The position numbers were made by a program, and so were the translations under genes. This document shows, piece after piece, positions 1 through 5,174 of a DNA stretch of 5,174 nucleotides (its first letter is position 1; every line of letters begins with the position of its first letter). The stretch comes from an uncultured Clostridium sp. (lineage in GTDB: Bacteria > Bacillota > Clostridia > TANB77 > CAG-508), in contig CAMGAZ010000125.1 of assembly GCA_946008205.1 (NCBI GenBank), forward strand, positions 1 through 5,174. Reading direction: 5' to 3'. Below the pieces are notes generated by a model. That model was given only the letters and a program-made list of their open reading frames with translations, did no database searches and was not told where the DNA came from.

Positions 1-1284
1 AATATCATTATAGATTATCTCTATTTTATAATTTTTATTTATTGCATTTTCAATTAATGGTGCAACAGCATTTGGAACTAGTCCAGTTATTTCGTCTGCT
101 GGCATATTATCCATTATAGCGTTATTTAACCATTCATAAAGTCTTTCTCCTTCTTTACCCTCTTCAATATGTCCCGTAGCTAAGTCTTGTATGTATTCTG
201 CTAAATTTACAATACTTCTTAAAATACCTTGAGGCTTTTTAATTGTAATAACTTTATCTCCAATTTTTAATACAAAATTATCATTTTTCTTACGTTGATT
301 TAATTCTTCAATCTCTTTGTCATCATATCCTATTGCCTGAATACCCATTGCTATTGCTGTAAGTATTGCGATTCTCATTGAAGTTGCCTTCGGATTAGCT
401 TTTATTTTTTCAGCAAATGTATAAGCACTTCCTACTCTAGCTGCACTAAATGGAATTAATTGATTAATTTCTCTTGTAAAATTTCCTGTTCTTCCAAAGT
501 CTTGCGTTGCATCTCTTGATTCTATTGCTGCTTTTATTCTTGCATCTAATTCTGTGTTACCTTTTGCAATAGAATTGCTATAGTTCTTTTCAAATACTCT
601 AAACCTTGTAGACTGCTCTGAAATTTCTGGTATATAAGTCATTAAATCCAGTAGTCGTTTCAAAGGTTTAAAAGAGTCTTTAATTCCAAGGACTTCACTG
701 TTTTTTGTTCCATATACATCTCTCATTATTTCCTGTGTTGATTTTCTATATTGAGACATTCTTGTACTACTTGTTGCTCCACTTTGTTCATACATAGTAT
801 ATAAAGCGTCTATTCTCTTTGCATATTCTGGAGCAACTTTATTCATAAATTTAGAAACTGACTTATTAGTAGCTGTTAATATATCTAATACACCAAGTGC
901 ATTGTCTACAACTGGAATAAATCCAGCTCCTGAATAAATCATTGCTTGTGTAGTATCCGATATCATATTAGGTATTGCGAACCCAATATTAGCCATTGTT
1001 GCACCATATCTTAGAGGCATATTTAATACACTATTTAATTTTAACACTTTACTCATAGTTTGACTATCTAAATTCATAACAGTATTAAATATATCTGTTG
1101 CGTCTTTTGAAAATTGTAAATATACTCTTTTACCATCGTCGTCAATAAAGCTTGTAATTCTATTTCCTACATCTGTTTTATTATCTGGTACAAATATATC
1201 TATAGTTTTTTCCAAGTCAATGTTATCAATATCTATTCCGTGCAGGTTAAGTTCTAGTACCCAGATAGCAAAGGTAACCGGACC
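1..1284 (-). CDS. C-terminal continuation of the polyvalent protein (LPD38-like domain), after the in-frame TGA, open at the left edge
   Basis: All 428 codons from 1284 down to 1 are in the same frame as the 1289-residue segment, with no stop and no gap beyond the single TGA. Counting residue 1 as the Gly after the TGA, landmarks are a WxxEL...GID segment at 8-18, LRYGATMANIGFAIPN near 91-106, TRFRVFEKN from 226, DFGRTGNF from 262 and PFSAARVG from 278. These resemble the LPD38 pattern of an Arg-rich helix, an 'FAxxN' motif, then an 'FxRxG...N...PF' block. LPD38 is a helical domain of unknown biochemistry found in large polyvalent proteins. The first in-frame ATG after the TGA is at 1075-1077 and has no Shine-Dalgarno sequence, so independent translation looks unlikely. 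The protein runs off the window, so its true C-terminus is unknown. No Cys occurs in this part. Confidence 0.85.
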
Positions 1285-1297
1285 TCATTTCTGGATA
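1258..1297. repeat. Nested inverted repeat around the in-frame TGA
   Basis: The outer arms are TACCCAG (1258-1264) and CTGGATA (1291-1297), which pair over 7 bp in the transcript with one G-U. The inner arms are AAGGT (1271-1275) and ACCTC (1282-1286), pairing over 5 bp with one G-U. The loop is six bases, and the TGA is partly in the inner stem. An intrinsic terminator is excluded because no U-tract follows. Confidence 0.45.
1285..1287 (-). other. In-frame TGA stop inside the LPD38-like domain
   Basis: The plus strand reads tca, giving TGA. It follows PAPIQK and precedes GPVTFAIW in the same frame, with no indel. Both sides belong to one domain by their sequence character, and 428 open codons follow. 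All six Trp codons in the frame are TGG, so TGA is not in general use as Trp here. The stop lies in a locally G+C-rich patch (see the inverted repeat entry). Confidence 0.9.
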
Positions 1298-4200
1298 GGT
1301 GCTGGTATTTTTTCGAATATATTATTAATTATTCCAGCACTTTCGCCTTCTTTATATAACGCTCTTAAAATATTATTGTTCTCTACTTGTTTAATTATAT
1401 TTACTGAATTTACTACAATATTTTCAAGGACGTCCTTAACGTCTAATTCACTACCAGTTCTTCTTTTTATAATGTTTTTTACTTCTCCACGTTTTCCTAC
1501 TTGATTCCCATTGTTTTCAATAACCCTTTGAAATGGTACGTAAAATGCATTGTCTTGTCTTAGTATATCAGCATCTGTTCTAGTAATTAGACCGTTATCA
1601 ACTGCGTATTGCAAAACTCCATCTAGTGTGTCATAAACAACTTTAGCAGCTCTTTGTATTTGTGTATCATTTTTAAACTTGTCAACAACTGCCGTACTAT
1701 CCATAGTTCTTATACCAGTTTTTAATGTCTTTGCCTTATATTCTAAGTCTCTTTTGGCTACTAAATAAGCTCTTAAATCGTTAAATCTCTGTTCGTCATT
1801 TCCAAGTATATCTCCTAATTTTCCAAGACCTCCAAATGTTTTATTTCCTTCTAAGTCTATATATCCATTTGTAATAATTGATATTGCTTTATTATTTACT
1901 CCACTTGCTAATCTTGTTAAAATATAAGCATTTTGACTTGGGTCAAGTTTCTTTCCATTTGAAAGCTCTTCGACGGCAGCTTTTAGAGCATAGTCTTTAT
2001 CCCATACCAATTTCACAATTTTTTCTTTTAATGTCTTTTTAGTTAAAGGAACTTTATCTGTTTGTTCGCCAACACTTAGATTGCTCATAACTCTATTTTG
2101 TGGGCTTTGATGTATGTAATTATAAATTTGCTGTTGAGTATCAGATATAAATTTGTCAAATGACTTATCATTTGCTCTTATTCCTTCTAATACAGCAACG
2201 CTTTGAGGATACTCAGATTTTGCTTGTTCTGGAATTATTGCATACTCTCTAATAACTTCTGCAAAACCTTCATCTAGCAATACAGATCTTGGATTGCCCT
2301 CATATCCACCATACTTATTAATAGCAGCTAATAGTTCATTTGCAATAGATTCTTTATCAACAGATATTCTATTACCTAAATCAATAGCATGTCCTACTTC
2401 ATGTAAGATACTATCCATATCTTTTAACTCTTTAGTTCTAATAGAATCTGTTTTTGTATTGTAAATACCATAAGCACGTTGTCTAAAATGTCCTTTTTGC
2501 ACGCCTATTCCTAGATAATCTTCAATAGATTTTCTAATATCTGTCATTCTAGTAACTGGAATGCTATCGTCCCATTCTCCTGTTGCTTCTATCTTCTTTA
2601 TTTCTTGTTCTATATAAGCATCTGCTCTTTCTGCATTACGTTGACCAGCTTCTATATCGGCAGTCTTTTTACTATTATTTACATTTTCTGGATTTTGTGA
2701 TATACTTGTAGTAGATGTGGAAGAGTTTAAGTTACCTCTCGTTTCGGACGTTGAACTAGGAGTATTATTACTATTGGTTAAAGTAACAGGCTTTTTCAAC
2801 ATTGTTTTTATATATAATGAAGTATCATTAGCCATTGGTATAACTTCAACTACATAGCATTTGTTGTCAGGATAATTTTTTATATATCTTATTGTTTCTC
2901 CTTGTTTATTATCCGTTCCTTGCACAATTTTGTCATAATTATTAATAATATCTGGAATCTTTTCTATATCTTTTGACGTAATTGCAATTTGCCCCTTTGT
3001 TTTTTCTATTTCAGGATTTCCGTGTTGTTTTATAATATGTCTAATATCATAATCAGTTATTATATGCTCTCTTCCAGAAATATCAATTCCTAATAAAGAT
3101 TTTACTTTATTAGCTACTTTATCAGATACAACTCCTAAAAATGTATTTTTTCTTGAATTTTTACTTAGTATTGCATTCTGTATTCTATTATGTAATTCTT
3201 TTTGTATATTCTCATCTACTGGAATATTCTGTTTTGATGTCTTCTGTAAATATCTTATATCTGGGTTATCTGTTGGAGTTGTGTTGTCTATATTTTTTAT
3301 TTGTTCTGGAATTAGAGGAATGTATTGTGTGTATGGTATAGTATCACCATTATTTTTATAATTTGTTTCTACAATAATACCATCATACCCCAGAGTGTTT
3401 TTTAATAATCTATAACCATCTTCTAAAGTTATATTTGCACTATTTAATATAGATAATACTAAGTCAACATCATCTCCTCCATATTTATATTCTTCTTTAA
3501 ATTGATTTATTATTTCGTTGTATTGTTTACTATTTTTTTGTATTTTTTCTCCGTCCCCATAATCAGTAAATAGCCCGCCATTTGTTTTGTCATTTACAGC
3601 TTCTAAAAATTTTATATAATCATTTTCTGTTATTGTTGTTTTTCCTATGCTTAATGGTTTTTGTATATCTACATAGGCTTCAATAAGATTCTTGCCATTA
3701 CTATAAGATTTTGCAACATTTATGTCATCTGCTAAATAAAATCCTTTTCCGTTTGCAGTACCATTTTTGCCTAAATAATCATAATTGAATACTGTGAATT
3801 TTGTATCTGTTCCATGATATACTGTAAGCAAATTTCCATTTTCATCTCTAACTTTACTATTCTTAAAGTATTCTTGTTGTTGTTTAGATAAGCTTCTTCC
3901 AAGGTTATCTTTCTCAGTTTTTAAAGTTGTTGCAGATTTTTTTAAATATCTAATGTCATCACTTGGAGTTGGATTTGAATTATTTATATTCTTTATCTGA
4001 TTAGAATAAAAAGCTACATAGGTATTACCAGAGTGTATTCCATCATAGCCATTTTTAATTAAGTATTCTCTTACTTTATAACCGTCAATAGTACCGTCTT
4101 TCTTGTATATATCAGCCTCAATATATGGATTAATATTTCTGATAGAATATGCTAAATCTCCGGTGCTAAAGTTTTTTAAATCTAATGGCTTTTTTATATT

Positions 4201-5154
4201 TAAGTAAACTTCATATATGTTGCCTTTTGTATGTGCATATTGTTCTGCATGTGTTTTTTCAGATGTAAAATAAAAACCATTACCTAACATGTTTCCATGA
4301 TTGCCTGCTTTATCAATATCAAATGTATTAAACCAATGGTCTTTTGGTATTCCAACATTAGCTTCTGTTCCATGATACATAACCATAAGGTTACCATTAT
4401 CATTACGGACTTTGCTATATTTAAAAAATTCTTGTTGTTCTCTAGTTAGTTTTCTACCAAGATTATCAACTTCGGTATTATTCTTTTTTAGGCTACGAAT
4501 ATCATTATTTGATGTATTTTGTTTAGTATTTTTTACTTTTAAATCTGATGTATTGAATATTTTTTGTTTTGTTATATCTTCATCATTTTTACTTAATGTA
4601 TCTTCTTGATATATTTCAGTACCTTTTACAGAATATAATATTGAATCAGTAATAGTAGTTAATTTATTACTTGACTTATATACATCGTTATTTGTTGTTG
4701 CTATAAATGCTCTCGTTGCTCCATTTTGCTTTGAAATATTTTTTATATATCCATCAATTTGAGAACTTGACATATTAAAGAAATTATTTGGAATATCCAA
4801 CAATATTCTAGGATATGATTGAGAATCAGTTAATATCAAAGTAGAATAATTAGGATTATTCTTTACATCATGCATTAATGTTGCTATTTGCTTATTAGAA
4901 TTAATTTTTATATTTGCCCATGGCTCTTTGCTAATAAGCTTATCAATATCATCAGGCTTATAATTTTCAATAACCATTTCGTTGTTGGCAACTAATTTGG
5001 AAAGGGCTCCGTTTTCTCTTTCTATAGTGGCATAGGTACCAGAATTTACAATTACATGTCCTTTAAATCCAGGGATATTCTTTATAAATAGTTGGGTAGT
5101 ATTTATATCTATCTGAGAAGCAACTGCTTTTCCACTTGGGTGCAGATGAACCAT
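1285..5154 (-). CDS. Large phage polyvalent protein, central 1289-residue segment (JAB - JAB-like - ART - ART - PBECR nuclease - zincin - LPD38 start)
   Basis: This is the main open stretch of a multidomain effector probably injected with phage DNA. Domains by residue: JAB/RadC-like half 1-57; degenerate JAB-like 90-178; ART-PolyVal-like 229-392 and 415-625; PBECR-type nuclease 690-790; low-complexity linker 796-832; zincin metallopeptidase 835-975 with HEVGH at 918-922; LPD38-like helical domain from about 1035. The ATG at 5152-5154 is the first start in the stretch, but it follows an in-frame TAG directly and falls inside the JAB domain, so it is probably not the original start. The stop is an in-frame TGA inside the LPD38-like domain, and coding resemblance continues beyond it. 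No signal peptide or membrane segment is evident. Only one Cys (C766) occurs. The segment is therefore either one piece of an interrupted gene or part of a longer product made by readthrough. Domain calls are from motifs read by eye; the polyvalent assignment is strong, exact family labels less so. Confidence 0.9.
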   Translation of the reverse strand: MVHLHPSGKAVASQIDINTTQLFIKNIPGFKGHVIVNSGTYATIERENGALSKLVANNEMVIENYKPDDIDKLISKEPWANIKINSNKQIATLMHDVKNNPNYSTLILTDSQSYPRILLDIPNNFFNMSSSQIDGYIKNISKQNGATRAFIATTNNDVYKSSNKLTTITDSILYSVKGTEIYQEDTLSKNDEDITKQKIFNTSDLKVKNTKQNTSNNDIRSLKKNNTEVDNLGRKLTREQQEFFKYSKVRNDNGNLMVMYHGTEANVGIPKDHWFNTFDIDKAGNHGNMLGNGFYFTSEKTHAEQYAHTKGNIYEVYLNIKKPLDLKNFSTGDLAYSIRNINPYIEADIYKKDGTIDGYKVREYLIKNGYDGIHSGNTYVAFYSNQIKNINNSNPTPSDDIRYLKKSATTLKTEKDNLGRSLSKQQQEYFKNSKVRDENGNLLTVYHGTDTKFTVFNYDYLGKNGTANGKGFYLADDINVAKSYSNGKNLIEAYVDIQKPLSIGKTTITENDYIKFLEAVNDKTNGGLFTDYGDGEKIQKNSKQYNEIINQFKEEYKYGGDDVDLVLSILNSANITLEDGYRLLKNTLGYDGIIVETNYKNNGDTIPYTQYIPLIPEQIKNIDNTTPTDNPDIRYLQKTSKQNIPVDENIQKELHNRIQNAILSKNSRKNTFLGVVSDKVANKVKSLLGIDISGREHIITDYDIRHIIKQHGNPEIEKTKGQIAITSKDIEKIPDIINNYDKIVQGTDNKQGETIRYIKNYPDNKCYVVEVIPMANDTSLYIKTMLKKPVTLTNSNNTPSSTSETRGNLNSSTSTTSISQNPENVNNSKKTADIEAGQRNAERADAYIEQEIKKIEATGEWDDSIPVTRMTDIRKSIEDYLGIGVQKGHFRQRAYGIYNTKTDSIRTKELKDMDSILHEVGHAIDLGNRISVDKESIANELLAAINKYGGYEGNPRSVLLDEGFAEVIREYAIIPEQAKSEYPQSVAVLEGIRANDKSFDKFISDTQQQIYNYIHQSPQNRVMSNLSVGEQTDKVPLTKKTLKEKIVKLVWDKDYALKAAVEELSNGKKLDPSQNAYILTRLASGVNNKAISIITNGYIDLEGNKTFGGLGKLGDILGNDEQRFNDLRAYLVAKRDLEYKAKTLKTGIRTMDSTAVVDKFKNDTQIQRAAKVVYDTLDGVLQYAVDNGLITRTDADILRQDNAFYVPFQRVIENNGNQVGKRGEVKNIIKRRTGSELDVKDVLENIVVNSVNIIKQVENNNILRALYKEGESAGIINNIFEKIPAPIQK
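2230..2652 (-). other. Zincin metallopeptidase domain (HEVGH)
   Basis: Residues 835-975 include a helix and strand region with KGHFRQRAYGIYN and an IRTK segment. They are followed by the zinc motif HEVGHAID at 918-925 (H918 and H922 as ligands, E919 as the general base). About 40 residues on, DEGFAEVIREY at 961-971 supplies E962 or E966 as a likely third ligand. This is the pattern of the metallopeptidase domains found in polyvalent proteins. It may cleave host proteins or process the polyprotein-like chain itself. All catalytic residues appear intact. Confidence 0.75.
2659..2769 (-). other. Ser/Thr/Asn-rich low-complexity linker
   Basis: Residues 796-832 are almost all Ser, Thr, Asn, Gln and Pro, including SSTSTTSIS, with no predicted strand or helix. 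The stretch joins the nuclease to the metallopeptidase and is probably flexible and disordered. It marks a natural module boundary. Confidence 0.7.
2785..3087 (-). other. PBECR-type nuclease domain (barnase/EndoU/colicin E5-D/RelE-like)
   Basis: Residues 690-790 carry the layout of phage PBECR domains. First comes HIITDYDIRHIIKQHG (H697, H706, H711), then an ITxxDIEKIPDIINNYDKI helix at about 725-743, paired strands (ETIRYIK, KCYVVEVIP), and a closing YIKTM at 781-785. These domains are predicted metal-independent RNases of the barnase/EndoU superfold. In phage proteins they are thought to act on host RNA or tRNA after injection. The spacing resembles the PBECR3 group, but I cannot fix the subgroup by eye. 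The three His and the K-T pair near the end are the best catalytic candidates. Confidence 0.65.
3280..3912 (-). other. ADP-ribosyltransferase-like domain 2 (ART-PolyVal type)
   Basis: Residues 415-625 repeat the plan of ART domain 1. The lead-in is LSKQQQEYFKNSKVRDENGN, then YHGT at 446-449 (H447), GKGFYLA at 469-475 (Y473), a strand ending QKPL at 501, LGYDGI at 588-593, and YIPLIPEQIKN with E617 and Q618. The segment between QKPL and YDGI is about 40 residues longer than in copy 1 and holds an acidic, helical insert (QFKEEYKYGGDDVDLVLSIL). The copies are clearly related but well diverged, so the duplication is old or the two were acquired separately. Both keep the motifs, so two target specificities are plausible. 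Confidence 0.8.
3808..3957 (-). repeat. Protein-level repeat, copy 2: DIRYLKK linker plus ART lead-in helix
   Basis: Residues 400-449 run from DIRYLKK through DNLGRSL and the QQEYF...KVRDENGN helix to YHGT. It has four more residues in the linker than copy 1. A third DIRYLQK, without the helix, lies at residues 632-638 after ART domain 2. Confidence 0.7.
3979..4470 (-). other. ADP-ribosyltransferase-like domain 1 (ART-PolyVal type)
   Basis: Residues 229-392 start with a lead-in helix (LTREQQEFFKYSKVRNDNGN) and then show the ART motifs. These are YHGT at 260-263 (H261 in the NAD-binding position), GNGFYFT at 291-297 (Y295), YEVYLNIKKPL ending at 324, NGYDGI at 368-373, and a closing strand YVAFYSNQIKN with Q386. 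Such domains transfer ADP-ribose from NAD+ to host targets and are common in phage MuF and polyvalent proteins. All motifs look intact. The target cannot be told from sequence. The domain is followed by a PTPSDDIRYLKK linker leading to a second copy. Confidence 0.8.
4366..4503 (-). repeat. Protein-level repeat, copy 1: DIRxLKK linker plus ART lead-in helix
   Basis: Residues 218-263 run from DIRSLKK through DNLGRKL and the QQEFF...KVRNDNGN helix to YHGT. Copy 2 at 3808-3957 has the same order of elements, with high residue similarity but diverged DNA. Confidence 0.7.
4621..4887 (-). other. Second, degenerate JAB-like domain
   Basis: Residues 90-178 repeat the strand and helix order of a RadC-type JAB domain. 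A strand (STLILTD, 104-110) is followed by a DIPNNFF segment (120-126), a helix, a strand with NGATRAFIAT (144-153), then a Thr-Asp pair and a SILYSV strand (171-176). Where an active copy has HNHPSG...D, this one has TTNNDVYKSSNKL, with no paired His. If it is a JAB fold it has lost its zinc site and may be structural or bind substrate. Tandem active/inactive JAB pairs are known elsewhere (for example Rpn11/Rpn8 in the proteasome). The assignment rests on pattern only and would need profile or structure comparison. Confidence 0.4.
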
Positions 5155-5157
5155 CTA
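5155..5157 (-). other. In-frame TAG stop between the two halves of the JAB domain
   Basis: The plus strand reads cta, giving TAG on the minus strand, directly before the ATG at 5152-5154. It splits IADGD from MVHLHPSG. The JAMM motif starts two residues after it, so an intact domain needs this codon to be read through or to have been a sense codon. One base change would convert Tyr, Gln, Lys, Glu, Leu, Trp or Ser codons to TAG. Whether this is mutation, sequencing error or recoding cannot be settled from the window. Confidence 0.8.
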
Positions 5158-5163
5158 ATCACC
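5158..5163 (-). promoter_or_regulatory. Possible weak Shine-Dalgarno (GGTGAT) ahead of the ATG at 5154
   Basis: GGTGAT matches the 3' part of the extended consensus AGGAGGTGAT. With the TAG as spacer it places the canonical GGAGG position about 7 bases before the ATG. It could support reinitiation after the TAG, giving a 1289-residue product that starts in mid-domain. It also encodes Gly-Asp of the JAB frame, so the match may be chance. Confidence 0.25.
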
Positions 5164-5172
5164 ATCAGCGAT
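5158..5172 (-). CDS. Five-codon sliver of the upstream part of the same gene
   Basis: Reading back from the TAG at 5155-5157, the same frame gives Ile-Ala-Asp-Gly-Asp, then two bases of an incomplete codon at the edge. In RadC/JAB proteins a short segment ending in a hydrophobic strand sits just before the HxHPSG motif. These residues (IADGD, then MVHLHPSG after the stop) fit that place. This is the evidence that the gene begins outside the window, where the rest of the JAB domain and its catalytic Glu would lie. It is too short to prove coding on its own. Confidence 0.5.
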
Positions 5173-5174
5173 TA

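Larger units (their letters stand above)
1..2052 (-). other. LPD38-like helical domain, interrupted by TGA and cut by the window edge
   Basis: From residue 1035 (LTKKTLKEKIVKLVWDKDYALK) the protein is mainly helical. It has the landmark RQDNAFYVPFQRV at 1199-1211 and an RRTGSE...ENIVVNSVNIIKQVENN block at 1231-1260. After the TGA it continues with LRYGAT...FAIPN, TRFRVF and FxRxGNF...IPFSAARVG. This order fits large polyvalent protein-associated domain 38, whose function is unknown. It usually forms the C-terminal part of such proteins, which agrees with its place here. Confidence 0.65.
4984..5172 (-). other. JAB/RadC-like metallopeptidase domain, C-terminal half, interrupted by TAG
   Basis: Residues 3-16 of the long segment fit the JAMM signature H-x-H-x(10)-D exactly: H3, H5, then D16, with PSG at 6-8 and S13. 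This is followed by T19-T20 and GFKGHVIVNSGTYATIE at about 29-45, which matches the RadC-type closing strand (DHIIVG...YYS). JAB/JAMM domains bind zinc through the two His and the Asp and cleave isopeptide bonds or peptides. RadC-like versions in phages have uncertain substrates. The catalytic Glu lies upstream, outside the window. The residue between the two His is Leu, where RadC proteins usually have Asn. The domain call is firm; activity is uncertain because of the TAG. Confidence 0.75.

Noticed and set aside
1075..1077. ATG as start of a separate downstream gene
   Set aside because: It has no Shine-Dalgarno sequence, and the 69 codons between the TGA and this ATG also look like part of the same protein.
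1285..1287. Selenocysteine at the TGA
   Set aside because: No suitable bacterial SECIS hairpin follows at the right distance; only a 5-bp stem with a long loop could be drawn. The protein has almost no Cys, and the site is not a redox motif.
1238..1290. Intron or small mobile insertion at the TGA
   Set aside because: The frame and apparent spacing of conserved residues are unchanged, and there is no direct repeat or intron-like structure to mark an insertion.
1258..1297. Intrinsic transcription terminator
   Set aside because: The hairpin has no following U-tract and lies in the middle of a domain.
1220..1504. Plus-strand ORF of 94 residues opposite the TGA region
   Set aside because: It lies antisense to a well-supported domain, has no ribosome binding site or recognisable motif, and its hydrophobic content follows from the AT-rich opposite strand.
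3141..3341. Plus-strand ORF of 66 residues
   Set aside because: It is antisense to the PBECR/ART coding region; its Leu/Phe/Tyr-rich makeup is typical of the shadow of a Lys/Asn-rich gene.
4412..4609. Plus-strand ORF of 65 residues
   Set aside because: It is antisense to the first linker and ART lead-in, with no start signal or family resemblance.
1..5174. Genome-wide TAG or TGA reassignment
   Set aside because: Only one of each occurs in 1724 codons, while ordinary Gln and Trp codons are used throughout. A reassigned code should show many.

Overview
The window is one long minus-strand reading frame. It codes for most of a very large phage 'polyvalent' protein, the multidomain type that phages and conjugative elements inject with their DNA. 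The DNA is AT-rich (two 60-base lines I counted had 15 and 16 G+C), and the protein is rich in Lys, Asn and Ile. Together with the domain set, this suggests a phage or prophage of a low-GC Firmicute, probably a clostridial gut bacterium. The host call is inference; nothing in the window names an organism. There is no complete flanking gene, RNA gene, CRISPR array or IS element, and essentially no intergenic DNA.

Reading from the right edge (the 5' side of the gene), the layout is: five codons of a JAB/RadC-like metallopeptidase domain; an in-frame TAG (5155-5157); an open stretch of 1289 residues (1285-5154); an in-frame TGA (1285-1287); then 428 more codons in the same frame, open to the left edge (1-1284). 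The 1289-residue part carries, in order: the JAMM motif half of the JAB domain; a second, degenerate JAB-like domain; two tandem ADP-ribosyltransferase (ART-PolyVal-like) domains joined by DIRYLKK linkers; a PBECR-type (barnase/EndoU/colicin/RelE-like) nuclease domain; a Ser/Thr/Asn-rich linker; an HEVGH zincin metallopeptidase; and the first part of an LPD38-like helical domain. The LPD38-like domain continues past the TGA.

The modules read as a set of host-directed effectors on one polypeptide: deubiquitinase-like or peptidase activity, ADP-ribosylation, RNA cleavage and proteolysis. Such proteins are thought to be packaged in the virion and delivered to protect or establish the incoming DNA.

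The main puzzle is the two in-frame stops, of different types, in one otherwise intact frame of 1724 codons. Both interrupt a recognisable domain, and homology resumes directly after each. The TGA also lies in a short G+C-rich patch with atypical codons and a nested inverted repeat. Decay, sequencing error, local hypermutation and recoding all remain possible.
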